Shown here in pieces: positions 51,623-59,987 of a DNA stretch of 64,000 nt. The position numbers and the translations under genes were made by a program. Under the pieces are notes generated by a model. That model saw nothing but the letters and a program-made list of their open reading frames with translations. It did not search any database and was not told the origin of the DNA. The DNA is from Edaphobacter bradus. GTDB lineage: Bacteria > Acidobacteriota > Terriglobia > Terriglobales > Acidobacteriaceae. How positions within the stretch are numbered: position 1 is the stretch's first letter; each line of letters opens with the position of its first letter. The stretch is from assembly GCF_025685645.1 (NCBI RefSeq), contig NZ_JAGSYF010000001.1, positions 62,001 through 126,000 of the forward strand, read 5' to 3'.

Positions 51623-53305
51623 GTGTTGTTGCAACCCAAGCTAAACCTGAAGGTCGCCCAGAGGCAGGTGCTGACACCCGGCCTGGTGCAGATGGTCAGT
51701 GTGCTTGCGCTGAACAAGCTTGAGTTGAAGGAGATGATCAACACGGAGATGGTGGAAAATCCCGTGTTGGAGGAGCTGGAGCTCTCAGGCGTATCGCTTG
51801 AGGAGAGGACGGGCATCGAAGGCGACCGCGAGCGCTCGGCCGAGGAGGTCGCAGCGGAGAACGAGAGGGTGGAGAAGGACCCGTTTGAGGAGATCGACTT
51901 CGGAAGCTACTTCCAGGAGTATCTCGATCCGGGATTCCGGGTACCGTCGAACTTTGAAGAGTACGATAAGCCCTCGTTTGAGAACTTTCTTTCGGCACCG
52001 AGCACGCTGAGCGATCACCTGATGTGGCAGCTCGGCTCACTGACGCTGTCGCCGGAGGTGAACCTTGCGGCGGAGTTGGTGATCGGGAACCTGGACGAGA
52101 ACGGTTACCTGACGGCCACGGATGAGGAGCTGGTGGAGTCGTTGCTGCAGCTGAAGGCTCCTCCGCGGGAAGAGCCGATTCCCTTTGAGCGCGGCAAGGG
52201 CAAGGGAAGCGCGGTGTGGACCGAGCCGCAGGCAGGTCATGAGGACAATGGCGCAGCAAAGCCGGGCGAAGTGGAGATTGCCGCATCGGCTGATGAGGAG
52301 CGTGAGGCGCTGATGGCAGCGGTCGCTGAGGCTCGGGGCGTGGTCAATAATTTGGACCCAGTAGGTGTGGGAGCGCTGGACCTTCGCGAGTGCCTGCTGA
52401 TCCAGATCAATGCGCAGGAAGCCGAGGCGGCGATCGTTCTGCGGCGCAGGGCTGCTTCGTCGAATGGAGCAGGGCGCAAGGCGGACCGCGCAGCGACGAT
52501 GGATGTCTTCGCGATTGCACGGCAGATCGTGGCGAACTGCTTGTCACTGTTGCAGAAGAAAGATATGCGCGAGCTGACGCGCAACTGCGGCCGCTCGGCT
52601 GAGGAGGTGCAGGCGGCGGTGGAGTTTATCCGGACGCTGGACCCAAGACCCGGACAGCGCTACAACCAGAGCGAGACGCGGCTGATTGAGCCGGATGTGG
52701 CGTTTGTGAAACGCGACGACAAGTATGTGGTCCTGATCAACGACGAGGACATGCCCACGCTGCGGCTGAACCAGGGATACCGGAAGATGCTGGAGCAGAA
52801 GCAGACGGAGAAAGAAGTCAAAGAGTATGTGAAGGAGCGGTACAAGTCCGCGATTCAGCTGCTGCGCAATATCGAGCAGCGGAAGAATACAATTGTGCGG
52901 ACTTGCGAGGTGATTGTCCGGCGGCAGACGGAGTTTCTGGAAAACGGCGTCGAGGCACTGAAGCCGATGATGATCAAAGAGGTGGCGGAGGAGATCGGCG
53001 TGCATCCTTCGACGGTTAGCCGAGCAGTCGCCAATAAGTATGTGCACACGCCGCAGGGGGTTTACGAGCTTCGCTTCTTCTTCTCTGAGGGAGTGAATGG
53101 GCCCGAAGGCGGCGATCTGCCGCTGGTGCTGTTGAAACGCAAGGTGAAGAAGCTGATAGAGGAAGAGGATCAGCGCAAGCCGCTGACGGATGACCAGCTC
53201 GCAGCAGAGCTCCAGCGACAGGGAATCCAGGTGACTCGCCGGACGGTGGCGAAGTACCGCGAAGATATGCAGATTCCAAGTACCCACCAACGTCGTGTAC
53301 GCTGA
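51623..53305 (+). CDS. rpoN: RNA polymerase sigma-54 factor RpoN
   Basis: 560 aa, GTG start. N-terminal activator-interacting region LNLKVAQRQVLTPGLVQMVS, acidic variable region, core-binding domain, the HTH (IGVHPSTVSRAVANKYVHTP) and the RpoN box TRRTVAKYRE that reads the -24 element. The variable linker is enlarged (residues about 175-290). It directs transcription at -24/-12 promoters with enhancer-binding ATPases; a matching promoter is present at 8621-8639. Located in the classic lptB-rpoN-hpf-rapZ neighbourhood. Confidence 0.97.
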   Translation: MLLQPKLNLKVAQRQVLTPGLVQMVSVLALNKLELKEMINTEMVENPVLEELELSGVSLEERTGIEGDRERSAEEVAAENERVEKDPFEEIDFGSYFQEYLDPGFRVPSNFEEYDKPSFENFLSAPSTLSDHLMWQLGSLTLSPEVNLAAELVIGNLDENGYLTATDEELVESLLQLKAPPREEPIPFERGKGKGSAVWTEPQAGHEDNGAAKPGEVEIAASADEEREALMAAVAEARGVVNNLDPVGVGALDLRECLLIQINAQEAEAAIVLRRRAASSNGAGRKADRAATMDVFAIARQIVANCLSLLQKKDMRELTRNCGRSAEEVQAAVEFIRTLDPRPGQRYNQSETRLIEPDVAFVKRDDKYVVLINDEDMPTLRLNQGYRKMLEQKQTEKEVKEYVKERYKSAIQLLRNIEQRKNTIVRTCEVIVRRQTEFLENGVEALKPMMIKEVAEEIGVHPSTVSRAVANKYVHTPQGVYELRFFFSEGVNGPEGGDLPLVLLKRKVKKLIEEEDQRKPLTDDQLAAELQRQGIQVTRRTVAKYREDMQIPSTHQRRVR

Positions 53306-53344
53306 CCCGAGCAGAAGTTTTGCAATCAGGACGAGGTGAGCAGA

Positions 53345-53980
53345 ATGGACGTCGAGTACACCGGTAGACAGACAAACGTTACGAAGAAGCTGAAGCTGCA
53401 GGCCGAGGCCGGACTGGCCCGGATTGCAAAGATCGTTGGGAACGCGGGCAGCGTTCACGTGGTTCTGACGACAGAGAAATATCGGCAGGCAGCGGAGTTG
53501 ACGGTCCAGACTAGGCAACTGAAGCTGGTCGCTACATGCGAATCAACCGAGATGGAGCTGGCTCTGCGCGATGCTCTCTCGAAGATTGAACAGCAGGCGA
53601 TCCGGTACAAGAAGAGAAGGACGGCGATCAAGCGGCATCCGCAGACCGCCGCGAAACAGGTCAAGAAGGCAGCAGCCGATGGGAGTGTGCCGTCGGTGGC
53701 CAAGGCGACGGTTCCGGTGAAGGTAGTGACGAAGAACGGTGGGTCGCGCAAGGCAGTTCCGATGCTGGTGCACTCGTTTCCGTCGCACTCGCCGTTGCCG
53801 GAGCCGCATCTGGTGCGATCGAAGGATGGCGTAGCGATGCGGCCGATGTCACTTGAGGAAGCGGTGAAGGAGGCGGCGTTCCGCGACCGCGATGTTTTTG
53901 TGTTCCGCAACCACGAAGGACAGGCGATGGTGCTGCATCGCAAGCGCGATGGCAAGATGGAGTTGATTGAGGTTCCGTAG
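53345..53980 (+). CDS. hpf: Long-form ribosome hibernation-promoting factor
   Basis: 211 aa from the ATG at 53345 (GAGG upstream). N-terminal S30AE/YfiA domain (VEYTGRQTNVTKKLKLQAEA to RRTAIKRHP) binds the 30S subunit; a basic Ala/Lys linker follows; the C-terminal domain (RSKDGVAMRPMSLEEAVKEA, FVFRNHEGQAMVLHRKRDGK) is the dimerisation module of long HPF that makes 100S ribosome dimers in stationary phase. It lies 39 bp after rpoN and before rapZ. Confidence 0.94.
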   Translation: MDVEYTGRQTNVTKKLKLQAEAGLARIAKIVGNAGSVHVVLTTEKYRQAAELTVQTRQLKLVATCESTEMELALRDALSKIEQQAIRYKKRRTAIKRHPQTAAKQVKKAAADGSVPSVAKATVPVKVVTKNGGSRKAVPMLVHSFPSHSPLPEPHLVRSKDGVAMRPMSLEEAVKEAAFRDRDVFVFRNHEGQAMVLHRKRDGKMELIEVP

Positions 53981-54023
53981 CGCCACGAACGACTCCGAAA
54001 CGGGGGATGCTAGGATTCGTAGC

Positions 54024-54929
54024 ATGTCACGTAAGCAGGGGAAGAAGGCGGCGGGAACAAGGGCGAGTAGGAAGAACAAGGGCGAATTGGTGATCTTGAC
54101 GGGGCTGTCGGGATCCGGCAAGCTCTCTGCGCTGAAGGCGTTTGAGGACCTGGGCTATTACTCAGTGGACAACCTGCCGCTGGAGCTGGTTCCGCGCTTC
54201 GCGGACCTGGTTCGGCAGTCGGGGGAGATCGAGCGGGCGGCGCTGGTGGTCGATGTGCGCGAAGGGATGCGGCTGGAGCGCTTTCCGGAGATTCTCAAAC
54301 GAGTCAAACGGACTCTGCCGACGAAGGTGGTGTTCCTGGAGGCGAGCGAGGAGGCGCTGATCCGGCGCTTCTCCGAGACGCGGCGGCCCCATCCGGTGAG
54401 CCGGACCGAGACAGTATTGAAGTCGATCCGTACCGAGCGCAAGCGGCTGGAGCCTATCCGCAACGTGGCGGACATCATCCTCGATACGACGAAGTTCAAT
54501 GTGCATGATCTGCGGGCGCACATCAATGCCCAGTTTGAGCGCGAGGAGAGCGTTAGAAACCTTACGATCTCGTCGAACAGCTTTGGGTTCAAGAACGGCG
54601 TGCCTTCTGAGGCGGACCTGGTCTTCGACGTGCGCTTTCTGCCGAATCCGCACTTCGTGCCGGAGTTTCGCAAGCTGACGGGACGGCACCCGAAGGTGGC
54701 GAAGTATGTGCGCGATTTTCCGCAGACGGCGGAGTTTCTAGACAAGACGACGGACATGCTGGAGTTCCTGTTGCCCCACTACATCAAGGAAGGCAAAAGC
54801 TATCTAACGGTGGCGTTTGGATGCACGGGCGGGCAGCACCGGTCGGTGTTTATTGCCGAAGAGATGAAGAAGCGGCTGATGGCGGCGGGCTATCGCGTGA
54901 AGACGGCGCATCGCGATATGCCGCGATAA
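54024..54929 (+). CDS. rapZ: RNase adapter protein RapZ
   Basis: 301 aa from the ATG at 54024. N-terminal P-loop ILTGLSGSGKLSALKAFEDL then GYYSVDNLPLELVPRF, a GTP/nucleotide-binding domain; C-terminal domain with FGCTGGQHRSVFIAEEM. In E. coli it steers RNase E to the GlmZ small RNA; in other phyla the role is less clear. PtsN and NPr genes that often separate hpf and rapZ are absent. Confidence 0.94.
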   Translation: MSRKQGKKAAGTRASRKNKGELVILTGLSGSGKLSALKAFEDLGYYSVDNLPLELVPRFADLVRQSGEIERAALVVDVREGMRLERFPEILKRVKRTLPTKVVFLEASEEALIRRFSETRRPHPVSRTETVLKSIRTERKRLEPIRNVADIILDTTKFNVHDLRAHINAQFEREESVRNLTISSNSFGFKNGVPSEADLVFDVRFLPNPHFVPEFRKLTGRHPKVAKYVRDFPQTAEFLDKTTDMLEFLLPHYIKEGKSYLTVAFGCTGGQHRSVFIAEEMKKRLMAAGYRVKTAHRDMPR

Positions 54930-54985
54930 ACGAGACCATAGAATAGTAAGATGCGCAGGATGATCAGGATTGGGAGAGTGGCGGC

Positions 54986-56860
54986 TTGAGGCGCATCTGG
55001 CGATTGTTGGCGTATGTGCGACCGTATGCCCTGTACTCAATGGCATCGGTTGTGCTGATGGCCATCGTTGGAGCGATGGCTGCGTTTCGCATCCTGCTCA
55101 TCAAGCCGATCATTGACAACGTGTTGAGCGCGAAGGCCGCGCCGGACAAGGTTCTGATGTTCAGGGTGCCGCATTCGCAGGTGGACATCAATCTGCAGGT
55201 GCTGTTTCCTCATCGCTTTCACAATGCATGGACCGTTGTGGCGGTGGCGCTGGTAAGCTCGGCGGTCATCAAGTCGATTTGCGACTATCTGGGTACGCTT
55301 CTGGCGAATAAAGCTGGATTCGGAATGATCACAGACCTGCGGAACGATCTTTACAACGCTCTTCTGCGGAGGTCGGTGGCGTTCTTCCAGAAGCATACGA
55401 CCGGGACGCTGCTTTCAACATTGATCAACGATGTCGAGCGCGTGCAAATGGCGATGTCCACGGTGCTGAGCGATTTTCTCCAACAGCTTTTTACGCTGAT
55501 TTTCATGGTGGGCGTCGTGGTTCTCGTCGGCGGCAAGATGGCCTGGGTGCTGCTGCTCTTCATTCCAGTCATTCTCGGTTCTGCGCGCCGAATCGGGCGC
55601 AAAGTGCGGACTACGACTCGGACAGGTCAGGACAAGCTGGCTGAAATTCAGAATATTGTGCACGAGACAATCACAGGGAACCGCATCGTCAAAGCGTTCG
55701 GTATGGAGCTATGGGAGATGCGGCGGTTTCGAAAGGCGGCGGATCGCTTGCTGAGCGCAAATTTGCGGTCTGTTGCTGTGCAGTCGATCAGTTCGCCGCT
55801 GATGGATTTTCTCGGAGCAATCGCGATTGCGCTGCTGCTGTATCTGGGGCGGCTTCAGATCCTCCACGGAGATAGCGCGGGTGGTTTTACCGCGTTCCTG
55901 GGCGCCGTTGTCATGCTTTACGATCCGGTCAGGAAGTTGCCTGTGTTCTACAACAGCTTTCAGCAAGCGCTGGGAGCGAGCGAAGAGATCTTCAAGTTCA
56001 TGGACGCGCAGGATGATGTGGTCGAGAAGAAGCGCGCCTATGTGCTGAAGGGGTTCCAGAAGGAGATTCGGTTTGACCAGGTGGGGTTTGGGTACTCCGA
56101 TGATGGAGAGGTCCATCAGGTGCTGCAGGAAATCAACCTTGAGGTGAAGCCGGGTGAGGTGATTGCCCTGGTGGGACCAAGCGGTGCAGGGAAGTCCTCG
56201 TTGGTGAATCTTATTCCGCGGTTCTTCGACGTGACTGAGGGCAGCATCTCGATCGATGGGCACGATCTTCGGGATGTCACGATCGCTTCACTGCGGCAAC
56301 AGATCGGCAAGGTGACGCAGGAGACGGTTCTGTTCAATGACACGGTGCGGAACAACATCGCGTATGGGCAGCCGGATGTTCCGATGAGCAAGGTGGAGGA
56401 GGCGGCGCGGATGGCGTTGGCGCACGACTTCATCATGAAGATGCCTGAGGGGTACAACACGAGGATCGGCGAGAAGGGAGTGCGCCTGAGTGGAGGCGAG
56501 CGGCAGCGGTTGGCGATCGCGCGGGCGATCCTGAAGAATGCCCCGATTCTGATTCTGGACGAGGCGACCTCGGCTCTCGATACGGAGAGCGAACAGTATG
56601 TGCAAGCCGCGTTGGCGAACCTGATGCAGGGCAGGACGGTGTTTGTGATTGCGCATCGGCTTTCGACGGTGCGGCGAGCGACTCGGATTGCGGTGATTGA
56701 GTCCGGGCGCATCACGGAGATGGGGACGCATGAGGAACTGATGCAGAAGTCGGGGACCTACCGGCGGCTGTATGACATGCAGTTCGGGGAAGAGCGTGTT
56801 GCGGTTCCGGTCCGGAATGGGGACGCCGTGGCGGTTGCTGGACTGGAGGGGATTGCTTGA
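54986..56860 (+). CDS. msbA: MsbA-type lipid ABC exporter
   Basis: 624 aa fused ABC exporter, TTG start. Six-helix transmembrane domain (FRILLIKPIIDNVL, STVLSDFLQQLFTLIFMVGV), then an NBD with Walker A LVGPSGAGKSSLVNLIPRF, signature LSGGERQRLAIARAIL and Walker B ILILDEATSALD. Flips lipid A-core in Gram-negatives; its place in a run with lpt genes supports this. It overlaps yicC by 4 bp (TTGA). Confidence 0.92.
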   Translation: MRRIWRLLAYVRPYALYSMASVVLMAIVGAMAAFRILLIKPIIDNVLSAKAAPDKVLMFRVPHSQVDINLQVLFPHRFHNAWTVVAVALVSSAVIKSICDYLGTLLANKAGFGMITDLRNDLYNALLRRSVAFFQKHTTGTLLSTLINDVERVQMAMSTVLSDFLQQLFTLIFMVGVVVLVGGKMAWVLLLFIPVILGSARRIGRKVRTTTRTGQDKLAEIQNIVHETITGNRIVKAFGMELWEMRRFRKAADRLLSANLRSVAVQSISSPLMDFLGAIAIALLLYLGRLQILHGDSAGGFTAFLGAVVMLYDPVRKLPVFYNSFQQALGASEEIFKFMDAQDDVVEKKRAYVLKGFQKEIRFDQVGFGYSDDGEVHQVLQEINLEVKPGEVIALVGPSGAGKSSLVNLIPRFFDVTEGSISIDGHDLRDVTIASLRQQIGKVTQETVLFNDTVRNNIAYGQPDVPMSKVEEAARMALAHDFIMKMPEGYNTRIGEKGVRLSGGERQRLAIARAILKNAPILILDEATSALDTESEQYVQAALANLMQGRTVFVIAHRLSTVRRATRIAVIESGRITEMGTHEELMQKSGTYRRLYDMQFGEERVAVPVRNGDAVAVAGLEGIA

Positions 56861-57762
56861 ATCCGATTTATTCGATGACAGGGTTTGCGAGCCAGCGTGG
56901 AGCAGTTGAGAACGGGCCTGGTTTCACACTGGCGATGAAGAGCGTGAACCATCGCTTTCTCGATCTGCATATGCGGCTGCCGGGATACTGCGACGGGCTG
57001 GAGATTCAGCTCCGGAGGGTTCTGAAGGAGCTTCTGCGGCGCGGCCACGTCGAAGTGTCGTTGCAGGTGGAGCGGCACACGACAGCGCAGATTCAGTTGA
57101 ATACGGAGCTGCTTAACGACTACATCGAAGCATTTCGGAAGGCCGCGGAGCTGCACGGTTTGGCGAATGAGCCCGATCTGAATGCGATGCTGCGCGTTCC
57201 GGGGATGATGAGCGTGGAGAGCAGTGTGGGAGCGGAGGCGAGCTCGGATCTGGATACTGCAGTGCTGGCGCTGATTCCTGAGGTGGTGACGAAGCTGAAT
57301 GAGGGTCGCGCAGCAGAGGGTGCTGCGCTGGCGGCGGAGCTGCGCGCTTCGATGGGACGGCTGGGAGCATTCGGCGAAGAGATGGTCGGACTGCGCAATG
57401 GCGTTCGCGAGGCGCAGTTCGAGCGGTTGCGGGCGCGGCTCACGGAGTTGACCGATGGCGTAGCGGTGAGCGAGGAGCGGGTGCTTTCCGAGGCCGCGGT
57501 GCTTGCGGAAAAGAGCGATATCGAAGAGGAGATCGTTCGGCTGCGGACGCATGTGGCGCGGTTTATCGCGCTGCTCGACGAGGGCGGCGAGCTTGGCAAG
57601 AGGCTGGACTTTCTGCTGCAGGAGCTGAATCGCGAGGCGAATACGATGCTCTCGAAGACGAGTGCGGCGACTGGCGAGAACAGCCTGCGCATAACGGAGT
57701 TGGGGCTGGAGATGAAGGCTGAGATCGAGAAGGCGCGGGAGCAGGTGCAGAATCTGGAGTAG
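56857..57762 (+). CDS. yicC: YicC family endoribonuclease
   Basis: 301 aa, TTG start coupled to msbA. N-terminus NPIYSMTGFASQRG, then AMKSVNHRFLDLHMRLPGY and the C-terminal KRLDFLLQELNREANTMLSK, signature segments of YicC/YloC proteins, shown in some bacteria to be endoribonucleases. gmk follows after 57 bp. Confidence 0.93.
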   Translation: MNPIYSMTGFASQRGAVENGPGFTLAMKSVNHRFLDLHMRLPGYCDGLEIQLRRVLKELLRRGHVEVSLQVERHTTAQIQLNTELLNDYIEAFRKAAELHGLANEPDLNAMLRVPGMMSVESSVGAEASSDLDTAVLALIPEVVTKLNEGRAAEGAALAAELRASMGRLGAFGEEMVGLRNGVREAQFERLRARLTELTDGVAVSEERVLSEAAVLAEKSDIEEEIVRLRTHVARFIALLDEGGELGKRLDFLLQELNREANTMLSKTSAATGENSLRITELGLEMKAEIEKAREQVQNLE

Positions 57763-57819
57763 TCGCCGTTGCAGCAGGTAAACTTCAGATATCAGACAAA
57801 AAGGCAGCGCAAGGGGCGG

Positions 57820-58479
57820 ATGGCAGGAATACTTTTCATTATTTCGGCGCCTTCAGGTTCGGGGAAGTCGACTCTGGTGAGTCAGCTCCGGTCGATGGTG
57901 GAAGGGTTGGAGTTTTCGATCTCGTATACGACGCGCCCCTCGCGTGGTTCGGAGGAGAACGGGCGCGAGTATCACTTTACGAGTCGAGAAGAGTTTGAGC
58001 GGATGATTGCCACCGGAGACTTTCTGGAGTGGGCGGAGGTTTTCGGGAACTACTACGGCACGGCGCTCTCGGCGCTCGATCATGCGAAGGAGGCGGGGAA
58101 GGACTTGCTGCTGGATATCGATGTGCAGGGCGCGGTTCAGGTGATGAAGAAGTTGCCTGAGGCGGTGTCGATCTTCATTCTGCCGCCGAGTCCCGAGGTG
58201 CTGGAGATGCGGCTGCGGAACCGGAGCGCAGCCGAGAAGATGACCTCGGAGACTGTGATCCAGAAGCGGCTGGCTGAGGCGCGGAACGAACTGAAGCAGG
58301 TCTGGGACTACAAGTACGCGCTGGTGAACGATGTTCTGGAGCAGGCTGTGGCCGAGATGCGGGCGATTGTGTTGTATGAGCGCTCCGCGCGCGAGGCTGT
58401 GGAGACGCTTGCGAAGAGCTGCCGGACAGATGCCGCTTCGCCAAAGCTGCGAGCTGTTTTGAACGCGTTTGGCGGATAA
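57820..58479 (+). CDS. gmk: Guanylate kinase
   Basis: 219 aa from the ATG at 57820 (GGGG upstream). FIISAPSGSGKSTLVSQL (P-loop), YTTRPSRGSEENGREYHF, LLDIDVQGAVQVMKKLP and RLAEARNELKQVWDYKYALV are the family motifs. It phosphorylates GMP to GDP with ATP. Followed by rpoZ, a common pairing. Confidence 0.97.
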   Translation: MAGILFIISAPSGSGKSTLVSQLRSMVEGLEFSISYTTRPSRGSEENGREYHFTSREEFERMIATGDFLEWAEVFGNYYGTALSALDHAKEAGKDLLLDIDVQGAVQVMKKLPEAVSIFILPPSPEVLEMRLRNRSAAEKMTSETVIQKRLAEARNELKQVWDYKYALVNDVLEQAVAEMRAIVLYERSAREAVETLAKSCRTDAASPKLRAVLNAFGG

Positions 58480-58550
58480 TGGCGGCAAGCTTAGCGAAAT
58501 TGATTGATTTTTTTTTGGGCTGAGGTACATTCAGACCACGGGGTGAACGC

Positions 58551-58766
58551 ATGACAACGGAAGGCCCGATGTTCAATAAGTACAGCCTTGTGAAGGGTGC
58601 TGCCAGGCGGGCTCGTCAACTGCAGTCCGGCGCGGCTCCGCTGATTACGGCGAAGTCGATGAAGGCTTGCCGCGTGGCGCAGGACGAGATCAGGCAGGGA
58701 CATGTGAAGTTCGTGCTCGGCGAAAAGCCGGCGGAGCCGACGTTGGAGAACACACTGCATCACTAG
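58551..58766 (+). CDS. rpoZ: RNA polymerase omega subunit
   Basis: 71 aa. YSLVKGAARRARQLQSGAAP and KSMKACRVAQDEIRQGHVKF fit omega, which helps assemble RNA polymerase and in some bacteria binds ppGpp. A 71-bp gap separates it from gmk and 19 bp from the glycosylase gene. Confidence 0.9.
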   Translation: MTTEGPMFNKYSLVKGAARRARQLQSGAAPLITAKSMKACRVAQDEIRQGHVKFVLGEKPAEPTLENTLHH

Positions 58767-58785
58767 CCGCGATAGCATAGAAGTC

Positions 58786-59667
58786 ATGGCAGGCGAGGTT
58801 GAAGATCAGCTGCGGGCGTATGTCGAATACCTCCGCGATCTTGGTGTGCATGACTTTTACCGACGTGGCGAACCGGTAGTTTTCGAAGAGCCGGTTGCTG
58901 CTCCGGTGGCGGCTGCCGCCGAGGTGCAGCCTGCGGTGGTGAAGCCGGTGGTTGCGCCTGCGCGGCCGGTTGCGGTTCAACAAGAGACGAAGCCGGATAT
59001 TTTCAAGCCGGATTTTGCGGAGTCTTCCATTCCAAAACCTGTGAGTTTCGATTTGCTTGCTCCTTTGCCTGCGAGCCGGCTGGCGGCAGAGGCGCGTCCT
59101 GCTGCACTGAAAGCGATCCTGGACGAGATCGGCGATTGTACGCGGTGTCCTCTGGCATATGCTGGGCGGCACACGATTGTGTTCGGCGAGGGCGATCCGA
59201 GCGCGCGGTTGATGTTTGTGGGTGAGGGGCCGGGCGCGGATGAAGATGCCTCCGGGCGGCCGTTTGTGGGGAAGGCCGGGCAACTGCTCAACAACATGAT
59301 TGGCGCAATGGGGCTGACGCGGGAGCAGGTCTACATCGCGAATATTGTGAAGTGCCGGCCTCCGCAGAACCGCGTGCCGGAGCCGGGCGAGGCGAATACG
59401 TGCTCGCAATTTTTGCTGAAGCAGATTGATGTGGTGCAGCCGGAGGTGATCGTAGCGCTGGGGGCGACGGCGGCGACGTACCTGCTGGGCGTGAAGCAGT
59501 CATTGGCGGGCCTGCGCGGACAGTGGCATGGCTGCCGCGGGGCGAAGCTGGCGGTGACGTACCATCCGGCGTTTCTGCTGCGGGATCCGCGGCAGAAGGC
59601 TGAGGCATGGAAGGACCTGCAGATGGTGATGAAGGAGATGGGGCTGAAAGCTCCGGCGAAGGGGTAG
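58786..59667 (+). CDS. udg: Type-4-like uracil-DNA glycosylase with Fe-S cluster
   Basis: 293 aa. A Pro/Val/Ala-rich N-terminal extension (about 100 residues) precedes the catalytic domain: GDCTRCPLAYAGRHT (first two cluster Cys), motif A GEGPGADEDASGRPFVGKAG, the further cluster Cys in CRPPQNRVPEPGEANTC and motif B YHPAFLLR. Excises uracil from DNA. Last gene of the lpt-rpoN-gmk run. Repeat copy D begins right after the stop codon. Confidence 0.93.
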   Translation: MAGEVEDQLRAYVEYLRDLGVHDFYRRGEPVVFEEPVAAPVAAAAEVQPAVVKPVVAPARPVAVQQETKPDIFKPDFAESSIPKPVSFDLLAPLPASRLAAEARPAALKAILDEIGDCTRCPLAYAGRHTIVFGEGDPSARLMFVGEGPGADEDASGRPFVGKAGQLLNNMIGAMGLTREQVYIANIVKCRPPQNRVPEPGEANTCSQFLLKQIDVVQPEVIVALGATAATYLLGVKQSLAGLRGQWHGCRGAKLAVTYHPAFLLRDPRQKAEAWKDLQMVMKEMGLKAPAKG

Positions 59668-59932
59668 TACCCCTCCCCCTTGGTTTTTGCGTAAAATATT
59701 CAAAAATCATGGGTTAGGCTGGGACCTCCTGCGTAAAATATTCCATCTCAAGGGTTTAGCGGTCAAAATATTCAAAACAAAAGGGTTGCGGGTTAAAGGA
59801 AAAAGCCCCGAGATAACCGGGGCTTTGATCTATTTCTATTTTATCAAGTTGGAGAAACTAGTCTGCCACTTGGAAGTCGTTGATTTGGATTGGGTTGAGT
59901 GGTTTGGGGGCTTGACAGGATTTTCTGTGGAC
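59668..59932 (+). repeat. Modular intergenic repeat, copy D
   Basis: C-rich box (TACCCCTCCCCC) touching the udg stop codon, then units GCGTAAAATATTCAAAA (about 59687), GCGTAAAATATTCC (about 59732) and TCAAAATATTCAAAA (about 59763), each followed by a GGGTTAGG/GGGTTTAG/GGGTTGCG spacer. The hairpin is a 9-bp stem AAAGCCCCG / CGGGGCTTT at 59802-59826, then TTCTATTTTA...AGAAACT...TGCCAC (59834-59870) and TTGACAGGATTTTCTG from 59912. It has the cleanest units of the four copies. The rest of 59933-59987 shows nothing else. Confidence 0.75.
59802..59826. terminator. Bidirectional hairpin in repeat copy D
   Basis: Perfect 9-bp stem with a 7-nt loop, A-rich before and T-rich after, between convergent genes. 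Confidence 0.75.
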
Positions 59933-59987
59933 ATCATGAAGTCTTCTCGGATTGTCATCGCGGTCGCTTCAGTTCCCGGAAGGAAGC

